DNA from: Glandiceps talaboti
Taxonomy: Eukaryota; Hemichordata; Enteropneusta; Spengelidae
Assembly: GCF_964340395.1 (NCBI RefSeq)
Contig: NC_135569.1
Coordinates: forward strand, 208,501 to 272,500
Length of the DNA: 64,000 nt
Direction of reading: 5' to 3'
Below the pieces are notes generated by a model that was not told where the DNA came from, ran no database searches, and saw nothing but the letters and a program-made list of their open reading frames with translations. Position numbers and translations under genes: made by a program. Of the stretch, positions 38,456 to 49,792 are shown piece after piece (the stretch's first letter is position 1; every line of letters starts with the position of its first letter).

Positions 38456-39793
38456 AATGATGGTGATGATGATGGTGATGAGGAGGATGATCACAGGAAA
38501 CTTAAACCAGAAAGAAGGAAGTCTGGACAAGAAGATGAAGGACATAAAAAGAGAGAAAGAAATGAGAATGAGGGGGAGGAAGGTGTTGTTCAGAGAGTAC
38601 CAAGAGAACATCGTGTCAGAGGAGATCAGAGGAAAGAGAGAAATGCGAGGAGAGTTGATGAAATGAACACTGATCAAATAGAGCATGATAAACCTAAGAA
38701 AGACTTGGAACAAGGTGAAAATAAACCGAGAAAGAAATCTCTTACTCAAGAACAGGCTATACAGAAACACGTGGAAAGACAAAGAAGAAAGAAGGAAACA
38801 GAAGCAGCACAGATGGACGATGTTGGGAAGCAGTTCAAAGAAATGAGATTGAAAGACCGTCTAGAGAGAGAATTAAGACAAAAAGAGAAAGATGGTATTG
38901 GAAGGAAGCCGGTTCGACCACACCCTCTGCCTATTGTAGATACCGGTATGACAAGTCCACCACAACGACGTCAATCTAGGGAAAGACAGGATAGAATTCC
39001 AAGCAATCCTAGAAGAAGTCTTACTCCTCCAGGAAGTAAAGATCATGGGTATGGCTCCATGCCAGTGAATGAGCAAGAACTTAGTCCCCGTTCAAGAAGA
39101 CGTAAACTCTCTGCAGACTCTTCTGGTTGTAGGACTCAACAACCAATGATACGTACAAGAAAGCTCTCTCAAGAGAGTGACCCAGGTGTGAGAAGCTCTA
39201 CAGATTTGTCAGATGCTTTGGATAGTGTTGTAGTTGCTAGGAATAGAATAGACAAGAAAAGCAGACATGCAGAACGTCAAAAGCGTCATTCATCACCTGT
39301 AGTTTTGGAGGATGGTCGGATATCATGGGAAGAGGAGGAAGAATTGTTGGAAAGGGAAAAGCGGAGAACAGCAGCTAGGAAGTCCAGGGAAAACTTAGGG
39401 ATAATTGATAGCATACACGTGGCAAAGAGGAAAAAAGATAGGGAAGAGAACTATGCAGGGGATGTTAGGGAGAATGGTCATAAGAAGAATGTGGACGATA
39501 GACCACACAGAAAGCATAGGACTAACAGAAACTACTCAAGTGATGATGACAATGATGATAATGATGATAATGATGATCAGGATGACGATAGTGATAATGA
39601 TGCTGTTTGCTCTTCACCAGTGAGGACTAGACAACAAGTGACAAGAGAAAATGAAAGGAGACAAAAACATGGACATCGAGAAAAAATGCCACGTCATAGA
39701 GGAACTCATGATGAGAGAACTCCAGGACAAAGGCATGGCAAATCACCTGTTGATAGTCTTAGACTAATAAAAGAACAACAATACCACATGTAA
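37364..39793 (+). CDS. K5: STK35/PDIK1L-like Ser/Thr kinase with very long charged tail
   Basis: 809 aa. The kinase domain (about 4-278) has GRGAFG (11-16), Lys33, Glu49, hinge MEYC (85-88), HRDLKPDN (Asp132, Asn137), DFG (153-155), FCGTELFMAPE (APE 180-182) and Arg266. CDTPE, FLHDKDIVHRDLKPDNILI, CGTELFMAPEV and LPLGRAL strongly resemble human PDIK1L/STK35, and this is the most family-typical copy. The 530-residue tail is Arg/Lys/Glu/Asp-rich, likely disordered, with a 13-Asp run (352-364), a second acidic region (DDDNDDNDDNDD), several Arg-Lys-Ser phosphosite-like patches, and three DS-hydrophobic motifs at 620 (DSVVVARNR), 682 (DSIHVAKRK) and 797 (DSLRLIKEQ) that match those in K1. An AATAAA lies about 200 bp after the stop, and a repeat array with more such signals follows. 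Predicted active; the tail may be a scaffold or localisation region. Confidence 0.92.
38417..38455 (+). repeat. Coding (GAT)13 tract in K5
   Basis: Thirteen consecutive GAT codons give poly-Asp, followed by more GAT/GGT/AAT codons to about 38490. The identical codons indicate an unstable trinucleotide tract likely to vary between alleles. Confidence 0.97.
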
Positions 39794-40302
39794 TGTTTAG
39801 AAAATGACAGCAGTGCTACAAAAGTATAATTACAATTTACAGTGGAAGCTAGTTGACTTGAAAGCGTCATCTTGCTCAACAACAATCTTAAACCTTGCTA
39901 CATTGTACTGCCTAGCTGGCTTGAAAAAAACTCTCACTAATTAAATATTGGGGAATATAATTTTATGGTTCCAAGAATCAATAGGACAGTAAAATAAAGT
40001 TACTTTGGACTAGTGAATGGGACATTTTGATCTCCCTACTGTGGATTTTGATCAAGCAAAGTGAACCAGGTCTTTGTAGTAGATGGATCAAAACATCACA
40101 CTTATTTCCAATTTACTGTTGTAAAGTATTTTACCATCCAATTACACATTGCTTTTTTCATAATCTGTCATAACAACAATCATGGCAATAATGCCACATT
40201 TATTTTGCTATCATGATCTTACCAGATTGTTGCCAAATCACACATTATAGCAAATTAATGTCATTTTTTTCAGATGTGCATTACTCCAACCATGCCTAGT
40301 GG
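39794..40302. other. K5 3' UTR
   Basis: No gene. AATAAA at 39993-39998 is the first candidate polyadenylation signal. Confidence 0.5.
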
Positions 40303-40640
40303 ATAAAATGTAGCAATGTTAGTCAGATTTTTGTCAAGCCAGACAATAAAATGTAGCAATGTTAGTCAGATTTTTGACAAGCCAGACAATAAAGTGTAGC
40401 AATGTTAGTCAGATTTTTGTCAAGCCAGACAATAAAATGTAGCAATGTTAGTCAGATTTTTGACAAGCCAGACAATAAAATGTAGCAATGTTAGTCAGAT
40501 TTTTGACAAGCCAGACAATAAAATGTAGCAATGTTAGTCAGATTTTTGACAAGCCAGACAATAAAATGTAGCAATGTTAGTCAGATTTTTGTCAAACTAG
40601 ACAATGAAATGTAGCAATGTTATGAATGTTGTTGTGCCAG
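40303..40640. repeat. 43-bp tandem repeat after K5, most copies with AATAAA
   Basis: About eight copies of a 43-bp unit containing ATAAAATGTAGCAATGTTAG and AGATTTTTGACAAGCCAGAC. Most copies include AATAAA, so the array is a ladder of potential polyadenylation signals 0.5-0.85 kb after the K5 stop. Diverged relatives lie at 4605-4710, upstream of K1. Confidence 0.93.
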
Positions 40641-41574
40641 ACAATACAAAAGATTTAGTAATGTTAGAAACTTAATGATTCTTGTCAACCCATACAAATT
40701 ATAAAGTAATAATGTTAGTAGCAAATTTGCTGACCCAGACAATGATGTGTTTTAACTTAATAACTGGTTTCCATTGTAACAAAGTGAAGAAGACATTAAA
40801 AAACACACACAGATATAACTTACAATGCAATGCCATGTACTTACCTTGTTGTAGTGTTTTAACCAACAACTTTATGACTACTTTGATAATATATGTACTA
40901 GTCTTAACATTTTCAAAATGAAGTTTTGACAATTTTTTCCTTGTTTTGGCTTTTTTAATTAAACATCAACCAATATATGATTTACTAATCCTAAATATTT
41001 TGAAAATGAAGTTCAGAAGAAAAATAATTTTGAGATAGAAAGTTCAATTTCACTCCATACATACCCTTGTTGTTTAGAAATATCTTGTATAACTGACTAT
41101 CAGGTGCAACATTAAAATGAGACACTTTAAGGCCATAAAAAATGTTTTTGTATGGGTACTATAGAAGCTATATAAAGTTTATAGTTGCATTTACCCAGAC
41201 ACACACCATATAGGACACCACTATTAGACTCTGGGGAAGTGTAATTCCAAAGTTTTCCCACATTGGAAATCATGCAGTACATTTCTCTGAAGTCATGAAG
41301 AATGAGCCTACAAGGCCTGTTCACTTGAGACATACAAAAATGCTGCAGAGGAACTTGGATCATTCAGCATGCAATGCTGGACATGAAGTTTTCCCCAGAA
41401 TGCACTTCTTGGATACAAATCCGGTGCAGAAAACTTTGGTTTTATTTCCCCAATATATCTGATCTGGGAGGTCTTGTAGTGGAGCCCCTAGCAGTTAGTC
41501 TGGGTAACCAAGACTATATAAAATTGAAATTGATTTTATGGACCTCTATGACATCACCTTATCATTTGGCTAGG
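40641..41574. other. Non-coding stretch, no gene seen
   Basis: AT-rich, with weak trailing similarity to the 43-bp unit up to about 40745. No gene recognised. Confidence 0.5.
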
Positions 41575-41855
41575 TTTTACAACTGTCATCACTGTTCTCC
41601 ACACTTCGTTTCCATATGGCATTGAACACTTGTTACAACTGTCATCACTGTTCTCCACACTTCGTTTCCATATGGCATTGAACACTTGTTACAACTGTCA
41701 TCACTGTTCTCCACACTTCGTTTCCATATGGCATTGAACACTTGTTACAACTTTTATCACTGTTCTCCATACTTCGTTTCCATATGGCATTGAACACTTG
41801 TTACAACTGTCATCACTGTTCTCCACACTTTTCCATATGGCATTGAACACTTGTT
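41575..41855. repeat. 56-bp tandem repeat, five copies
   Basis: Units begin AACTGTCATCACTGTTCTCC and continue with CATATGGCATTGAACACTTG, starting at 41581, 41637, 41693, 41749 and 41805. The last copy has an internal deletion. Confidence 0.95.
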
Positions 41856-42883
41856 CCTCTAATTTCAGATGTAACTTTGAGAGTATTTTTGAAATGATAA
41901 AAGAAATTTTGTGGTACACCGTCCTGTTTTCAAGTAAATCGACTATCGATTATTTTTCTATACACAATATTTGGAATCCAAAATGGTTTAATTCTGATAA
42001 TATTTTGACATCTATTTCAATATAACTTTAACTGAGAATGGGTTTTAATTTTCTTGTCAATGAACAAATTAACTGCAAAAACTATAGATGCTTATTCATT
42101 TCTTAGACAGTTAATTAAAAAATGTGGTACTTCAGAATATGAGGTTATAACATTCTTGAATCAAAATGTGTGTCCGAGCAGTGGTGTTTGATTTTTATTT
42201 TGTTACTAGGTAAATACACAAATCTATTGTTATGGTATGTATGAATGTAGCATATAATATCATGTATCAATATATAAAAATAGCTAGCTATGATTTCAGA
42301 GTTCAGAGGTCAAGTTTTAGTCACTAGTGGTCAAAAGAAAGAAATATTTATAGTGATGGCAAATTGGAAACTTATTTTTCTTCTTTTGTTTAGAGTTTTC
42401 TAGGAAGTTTTATGACTTAAAAAGTTGTAAAGATTGCAGATTTTGAAATTTTATTTGATTGTATGCACGAAATTTATTTGGTTTCTTGTACTGAGGTGAA
42501 TATTTTCTTATTGAAATAACTTTATTTGATTATTTGCATGATATTTCTTTAGTTTGCTTTTCGGAATGAAATTTTTGAGAAGCAAGATTTGTTATAAATT
42601 AGTGGCTCATTGCAGTTATTGCATAGCCCCATGTTCAGCTGACAGAGTGCAGTGTATATACTGCCTTCATGTGGTAGAACTAAGCTGCATCATAAAATAA
42701 TATGGAATGGAATCATGAGTTTGGACTCATTCATTTTGTCACGTCATTCACATTTGATAATTAGTTAATTTTGTAAACTGTTTCCTGACAAAAGCTCACT
42801 TTAAGATGTGAAACTAGCAAGAAATTCAACTCACCCTGTACTCACTGTATCTATTTAATGTTTTAGCTATGATTTGATATCCT
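41856..42883. other. Non-coding stretch, no gene seen
   Basis: AT-rich, with no exon or repeat array recognised. Confidence 0.5.
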
Positions 42884-43370
42884 AGGCTTATGTACAGGTA
42901 GACTGGAAGATATGTCATGTTGCTCCACCCTCACCAGCCTCCTCTTGACCAATGTGTGAGGGCGCCCCATCATGGCGTACATTACAGGCTTATGTACAGT
43001 TAGACTGTAAGATATGTCATGTTGCTCCACCCTCCTCTTGACCAATGTCTGAGGGCGCCCGATCATGGCGTACATTACAGGCTTATGTACAGTTAGACTG
43101 TAAGATATGTCATGTTGCTCTACCCTCCTCTTGACCAATGTGTGAGGGCGCCCCATCATGGCGTACATTACAGGCTTATGTACAGTTAGACTGTAAGATA
43201 TGTCATGTTGCTCCACCCTCCTCTTGACCAATGTGTGAGGGCGCCCCGTCACGGCATACCTTACAGGCTTATGTACAGTTAGACTGTAGGATATGTCATG
43301 TTGCTCCACCCTCACTAGCCTCCTCTTGACCAATGTGTGAGGGCGCCCCGTCACAACGAACTTTACAGAC
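42884..43370. repeat. 93-bp tandem repeat (102 bp in two copies), five copies
   Basis: Units contain AGGCTTATGTACAGTTAGAC, GATATGTCATGTTGCTC and TGTGAGGGCGCCCC. The first and last copies have a 9-bp insertion (ACCAGCCTC or ACTAGCCTC). The unit length is a multiple of three, so the minus strand stays open for 163 codons, with a 31-residue period; nothing else supports a gene. Confidence 0.93.
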
Positions 43371-45406
43371 TAATGTACAGGAAGGCTAAGGTATAATAAA
43401 GACTATCTGTGATGTATGGCTTATACAAAGTACAACAAATAACTTTCTATAGAGATTGTGGTACTTGTGATCTCTAACTGGTCATACTTATGGCATATTT
43501 TAGGGTATCTAGTAAAATGCATTGGTTTATGTTCATTTTGCTATTGTTTGGTTTAAACCATAGTTAATGTAGAAACTCAGGTAGATTTTATAATAAACTT
43601 TTCATCAATGACAAAAATAATAAATTTCAGAATATTTGATTTGCCATTCGAGTCTTAAGTTATTTTATCCCATAATAAAAAATACAAGAGCTAAAAAGGT
43701 GAAATTTGACACCAGGATTTTAGCTGCTGTCATCTTGACTGAAGACAATTATACCAACTCAAGCATAAATTATTAAATACTGAGTCAATGTGGAACATTT
43801 CAAGCACCTCAGAATCTGTGACTTATAGACACAAGTTGTTGTGATGTAGAATACCCAGGGTACAAATCTATATTTTCTTTTCAAAGTCATTAATTTAGCT
43901 TCTGCATGGTATAATACAATTTGTACATAAACCTGTCCAGAGACCATGTATATTGACAAATGAATTCAGTCAAACCTAGATATTAAAACTTGGATTCTGT
44001 AAAGTATTTGATTGCCAATTTTATTATTTTGTCATGTGTTAAGAGAAAAAAAGGATATATTTTGTTGTGAAAAATATAGGACATAAATTGTACATAAACC
44101 TGTCCTGAGATACTGTTTATTGAAAAGTAAACTCAATCAAACCTAGGCAATCATTTACTATCATTTTTTAATTGCCAGGTCAGTTTTATCATTTTCTTAT
44201 ATGTGAAGAGAAAAAAGGTATAAGGCTAATATATTTTGTTATGAAAGGCACACACATTATGTATTTAGAGTATAGTTTGTACTTAACCTGGGACCATGTA
44301 TATTGTATTGACTGTTTTCCTGTCAGCCAGGGACTCTGAATATTGTATTGTTTGCTTCCCTTTCTCGAAAAGCAGACATATTCTCATAATGTGATATTTG
44401 ATGATGTGCCACACTTACAGTATGTGTTAAATATGTGGCAGTGCTTGAAACACATGTACAGAGATGTGAAAGAAAATTGCATAGTTTTCAAAATAATTAA
44501 AATGATTATTTTTATAGGTATCCATAAACAAATAGATAACAAATAGATTTGATAAACAAAAACCTTTTGAAAACTTTGTACAAGATATGAGAAAATGACA
44601 TAGATTTTTAAAAAACATTTAAGATTATTGTAAAGGAAGCCATGTCTTGACAGGATAATAGGGAGATTTAATCAGTGTATTCCCTTGACAAAGACATCAA
44701 TTTTAATAGGTATATAGAAACTCTACAGGTGTTTTGTCGTAAAACCATACATTTAGAAAGCAAGGAATGACATTTGCTGAAAACTCATTTTTCTCCTCAA
44801 TTAGATTTTAACTTCAAAATTTTTAGTTGTCCATTTGTGAATTTCGTTATTCAAATGCTAATAAAACCTGTTTAATATTTATTGTGTTGCCATAGTTATT
44901 CCAGACAACAAACACAGTTTTGAGTGATTCAAGATACATGACTGTGTGAGTAGTGCTGGCTGTGTGCCAAAGATCTGACCTTTGACCTGCATAGTCAGTG
45001 TGTTGTAATCATTGGGTAAATAATGAGGTCTTCCCCCCTATTGAAAAATTTAAATAACAGTCTAGTTTATGCATGTTACAACAGGTATGAATGGAGCTTG
45101 GCGGCCTCCTTTAAGTAAATAAAAACAGGCAAGCATCTGAAAACAATGACTCAAGTTATTGTTCTTGCTAACTACTATAACTACCTGTTGCTTTGATTTC
45201 TGAAAAGTCACTAAGGTCGACTTCAGCACTCGCAAAACAGAGGATAATTTGGGTGGATTCTCAAAGAGGCAGTGAGTCACACAGTGGAGGTTTTCTCTGA
45301 GAATGATTTCAACAGAACACGTCAGTGTATCGTAACATACAGGTGTATCCGGACTGACTGTTCACACAGCTGAGAGATTTTTTTCCGTTGAAAACTGTCC
45401 ACCAAT
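43371..45406. other. Region upstream of K6 exon 1, possible promoter near its end
   Basis: No gene in the first part. Near 44885 TGTGTTGCCATAG resembles the GTTGCCATGG element of K3 and K4, and ACATGAC follows at about 44936 (inverse of the GTCATGT element). These, plus the predicted exon at 45407, suggest the K6 promoter lies in about 44880-45400. Confidence 0.35.
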
Positions 45407-45474
45407 ATGCTGGACCGACTGCCATTCTTGCCACCAGGGTTTGAGAAGTTGAACCAGTCTGACATCATGACCTA
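45407..45474 (+). CDS. Predicted first coding exon of K6
   Basis: An ATG opens 22 codons (MLDRLPFLPPGFEKLNQSDI, then M, T) and two further bases, ending at a consensus donor CCTA|GTAAGT (GT at 45475). Joining to the acceptor TTGATTCACAG (ends 49792) completes a Tyr codon and continues without a stop through QPITPSLTPKGTKAPID into the kinase start MAKYNKIGRL. Phase and frame match exactly, and the donor is near-ideal, but transcript evidence is lacking. If correct, K6 is 523 aa and the only array member with a split coding sequence. Confidence 0.55.
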
Positions 45475-48070
45475 GTAAGTATTACATCTAAACATGTATG
45501 TGTGTGTTTTTAACATAGCAGAGTCCGTAGTCTGTTGAGTAGAAGAATAATTGTCGCCACAAATAACGATGATGCAAGTCCTTTCATATGACCTCCATCA
45601 AACTCTAGGCCATAGCTCTACCACTTTCTGTTATCTGTGACTTCAAATCCAGAAATGTCCTACTACATTAGAGAATTGAAGTGTCTAAAGAACAATATTT
45701 CAAGCAATTAATTCTGGTAATGTTCAGTCATTATGGAAGAAATATACGTGTCACCGATGCTTTGAAACATTGCCAAATTGAAACATAGGGTGTGACCTTC
45801 AGTTTATTTGAACCAAAAAATATAGTTTTTGATAAACTCTGTAAATATCCATTGCAAGAATCAGTAACTAGAACATTGTAACCTTGAAAACTTAACCAGT
45901 TAAATTATTATTTTTGTTGGCTGTAGTGTAATTTTTTCTTGATTTCTAAAAAATATGTCCTCAAAATCCCAAAGCATTGAAATATTTCCAAAAGACTGTT
46001 AATTAACAATAGGTTATTTCACCATAGAGTCATACCATGTGTAAAGATTTTAGTTTACTACAGATGTACCTACAGGTAATTCAGAAATTAAAACTAATTA
46101 AGTGATAAGATACCATTATGTTTCTATGGAATTAAGAAATGTTATATGAATTTAAGAGTTGTTTAATTGACTTAATTTCAAGTGTTTCCCCAGTGTTCTA
46201 ATGATTTAAAAATGACTAAAATATGCCTGGCTGACTTCCTCAACCAATCAAATTTAATATTTGCACTGAAATTATGCTCAAAGAGGGGCAGACCAAATTT
46301 AAAACACAGATTTTTATCTAAGAAATACTTACAGGAAACTCATCTCATTAAATATCATATTTAGCAAACTTAAATTACTCGCTAGCATTGTTTTCATTAT
46401 GTGAAATGATAAGGAATATGCCAATTTTGTCAGTGTAATATTCCTCTATGTTATAAAGACACAGTTGACAAAAATTATTTTTAGCCGTTTGACTTGAGTG
46501 GGTCACTTAGACATTCCTGACTTCAAATTAAGAGTCCAAAGTTGTTTGATAGGGTCGACAACTGCTAAGCAACATCAAAGACGTTATAGTACATTAAGCT
46601 ACAAATTACGTCGAGTAATAGACATCAGACTTTAAGTTATTGTCCTGCTACCTAGTGAAATATGTTTATTTTCAACATATTGATAACAGATTTCAGTAAA
46701 CTCTCATTCCAAATATACTGTATTGTGATTAAAAGGGTATTCAATATTTCTTAAATTTGCATTTTGTTGTTGTTTAAAATAACTGTATTTGGCAAATTGC
46801 CAATATGTGTAACAAAAGGTTTCCCAGAGTCATGTAGAGTGCTGGTACATGTACTGTACAATGTATAATGTGGTCATTGTGGAAAATCTTATCTTGAGCT
46901 AGATTGACAGGGTGCCACCTTCAATAAAGTTTGTTTTATCATAAAGTAAATATTTTGAACTCACAACAAATATCAATAGATTCAATGTTTATAATAATTC
47001 CAATATGAAAAAATTAAAAATTTAAAGATTTTTTAAAAGTCTAATGTTCTGATTTGATACTTCCAAGTTTCCCCCTGTGATAATTTCTGTACAGTTGCAA
47101 AAGAGTGAATACCTTTTCAGAAATAAAATTATGTATTATAAAAACAAAACAATCACAAAGTATTCCAAAAATCATTCATTACTTTTGTGACAAACAATAA
47201 CAATTTTTTTTTACATATTTTTAAGGTTTTTGCACTGTATTAAGTTGCAAACAAAGATTTGGCATATATTGTTACACATTGATTTTTCAAGTAGGAAGCC
47301 ATGATAAAATTGTTTCTTTAATTAAAAATCCAAAATAAATACCCAATCCTCATCCATATGCCCATTTTAGCATAAAGGTTAGTCAATAGAGTTTGACAAC
47401 ATTGTAAAGTCATTTCCAGACTGTGGCAGGTGAAAATTGTAAAACGAAAATTTCCAGACAGAGATAGGTGAACAAAAATTTCATTATGAATGGCTGCTCG
47501 GCAGCAATATGAAAAGCCTTTTGTGTATGTTAAAAAAGGTGACTGGGTGTTGCAAGTCATAGTGTGCACATCAAACTTCCAAGTCAGCATCCAAAATAGT
47601 ACCACGCATCAAAACACAATGGGGTGAAATGTAGGGGAGATCAAAATTACCTGGCTGGGCAACACCAGACAGTCCGTCATTTTACCCTTCTCCTGTTTAG
47701 TTCAGTTATGACAACCATCGCGGCAGTTGCTAACATGAGCTGACCAAGAAATTATTTTGGATGTGGAGAGTTGGGGCCTTCGATCAACCATTACTGAGTG
47801 AGTAATGAGTAATCTATTGGCCATAAGAAACACAATGAGTTGAGTTGTCAATATTTTGGTGGGTGTTAGTGTTATACTACCTCATTATCTATTGTTTTCT
47901 ATTGTTGTAAAAAATCCAAACAATAGTGATACAATCTCATTAATTTCATAGCCCATTTAGTCACACCAGACAATGGTTGCTGACATTCATTAATTTCACA
48001 GGTATTAAATTGGTCTCTTAATCAGTAATCAGGTATACAATAACGCCAGTCTTCTTTTGTTTACATTTTT
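45475..48070 (+). other. Predicted K6 intron, left part
   Basis: AT-rich sequence without gene or array. The full predicted intron (45475-49792) also contains the inverted-repeat element at 48071-49452. Confidence 0.45.
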
Positions 48071-49452
48071 TAGCACAACTGAACTTGTTCAGTAGTGCTA
48101 TAGGGATCGCCCGGCGTCTGTCTGTCTGTGTGTGTGTGTGTGTGTGTGGATGTGTGTGTGTGTGTAAACAACTTAAAGTCAAAAACCGCTGAACCGATTG
48201 CCACGATATTTGGTGGGTCCATTACTTTGGGTGTCTAGTTGGGAAATTGTTCAAATCAAAATGATCGCATCACAGGTGTGTGATTTGGGTCAAAAAATGT
48301 GATTTTTGGTCAAAAAACTTAAACTCAGAAACTACTGGGCAGATTGGTGCGAAATTTGGTGGGAACATTCTTAAGGTGGTGTAAAGTAAGATTTGTTCAT
48401 GACGGGATGATTCCATCAGTGATATGCAAATTAGGGCTAAAAATGTGTCTTTTTGGTTAAAAATCTATCATTCTAAAACTACTGAGCAGATTGGGCTGAA
48501 ATTTAATGGGAATGTATCTAGGGATGTATGGACGAAGAAATATTAAGCTTACCATGATTCCATGAGTGATATGCAAATTAGGTGTAAAAATGTTCATTTT
48601 TGGTCAAAAACTTATATCTCAAAAAGTACTTGGTCAATTAGTCTGAAACTTGGCGAGATGTTTCTGAAACTGTTATTCTGCAGATTTTCTTAAAAACATT
48701 TTGACAAAATTGGCCCTAGCGACCATGACCACGCCCTTAGCAACAACCAAATGGCAGTATATTTTGGTCAAATAACAACATCATCTGGTAAGCAAGTGAG
48801 TAAACATTCAAAAAATGTATGCAAATACCCTAGCAACCATGACCACGCCCATAGCAACAGCCAAACGGTGGTGTATTTCACAAAGATAACAACAGGGTTT
48901 AATAGATAATTGAATAAACATCCAAAAAATGTAAGTAAATTTGCATAGCAACAAGACCACGACCATAACAACAGCCAAATAATCACGTATATTGCAAAGA
49001 TAACAACAGGAATAGAAAGACAGATGAATTAACATTTAAAAAGATGTATGCAAATACCCTAGTAACCATGACCACGCCCATAGCAACAGCCAAACGGTGG
49101 TGTATTTCACAAAGATAACAACAGGGTTTAATAGACAATTGAATAAACATTCAAAAAATGTATGTAAATTTTCCTAGCAACAAGACCACGCCCATAGCAA
49201 CAGCCAAATGATCACGTATATTGCAAAGACAATATCAGGAATTCATACACAAGTGAACAAAAACATACACAAATGTATGCAAATATATCTAACAACATGA
49301 CCACGCCCATAGCAACAGCCAAATGATAGCATTTATCGTAAAGATAGCAACATGGTTGGATAGGCAACTGGATAGTTATTCAGCAAATAAACACCTATTG
49401 TTAGCATAGACTAGCATATGGATAAACATTTTTAAAAACTACAGTTGTGCTA
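48071..49452. mobile_element. Non-autonomous element with 11-bp terminal inverted repeats
   Basis: The left end TAGCACAACTG and right end CAGTTGTGCTA are perfect inverted repeats; if the outer TA is a target duplication, the element is 48073-49450. The left end also forms a 30-bp hairpin (48071-48100: TAGCACAACTGAAC, TT, then GTTCAGTAGTGCTA) with one mismatch. Inside are a (GT)n tract (about 48124-48172), four roughly 145-bp repeats each with a CTGAACCGATT- or CTGAGCAGATT-type core and GAAATTTGGTGGG, then five roughly 118-bp repeats with ACCATGACCACGCCCATAGC. No transposase frame is present. The superfamily is unassigned. Confidence 0.65.
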
Positions 49453-49792
49453 CAACGCCATTGGCGGTATTTTTTGTATTCAGCATGTTGCGTGTATAAT
49501 TTTTAATGTAAAGTAAGATTTATAATATGATAAGTGTAAATTTGAAATTCCAATCGTGTGATGATTTTACCCACTTTGTAAACAACTTCTTTGTGTATAT
49601 TAAGGAACTTAAGCTGATACTCGTTATGTTCCTTTGCTTCGTATTATATTTGGCACTTTGCCAACTTTTTCGGTTCATTTTCTCAGTGGGTTCCAACGTA
49701 TAGTTTAGGTTGTGGCAGGCAATTTAATGACTTGTGTCTCATTATAGACATATCAACAAGGGAATTAATACTTTTTATTCCTTGATTCACAG

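Noticed and set aside
38291-38782. 163-codon antisense frame in K5 (also antisense frames in K1 and K6)
   Set aside because: Shadow frames opposite repetitive or charged-tail coding sequence; no domain, signal or splice support.
49734-49792. K6 frame extending upstream from a GTG
   Set aside because: It is a non-ATG codon and the segment lies before a good splice acceptor, so it is intronic.
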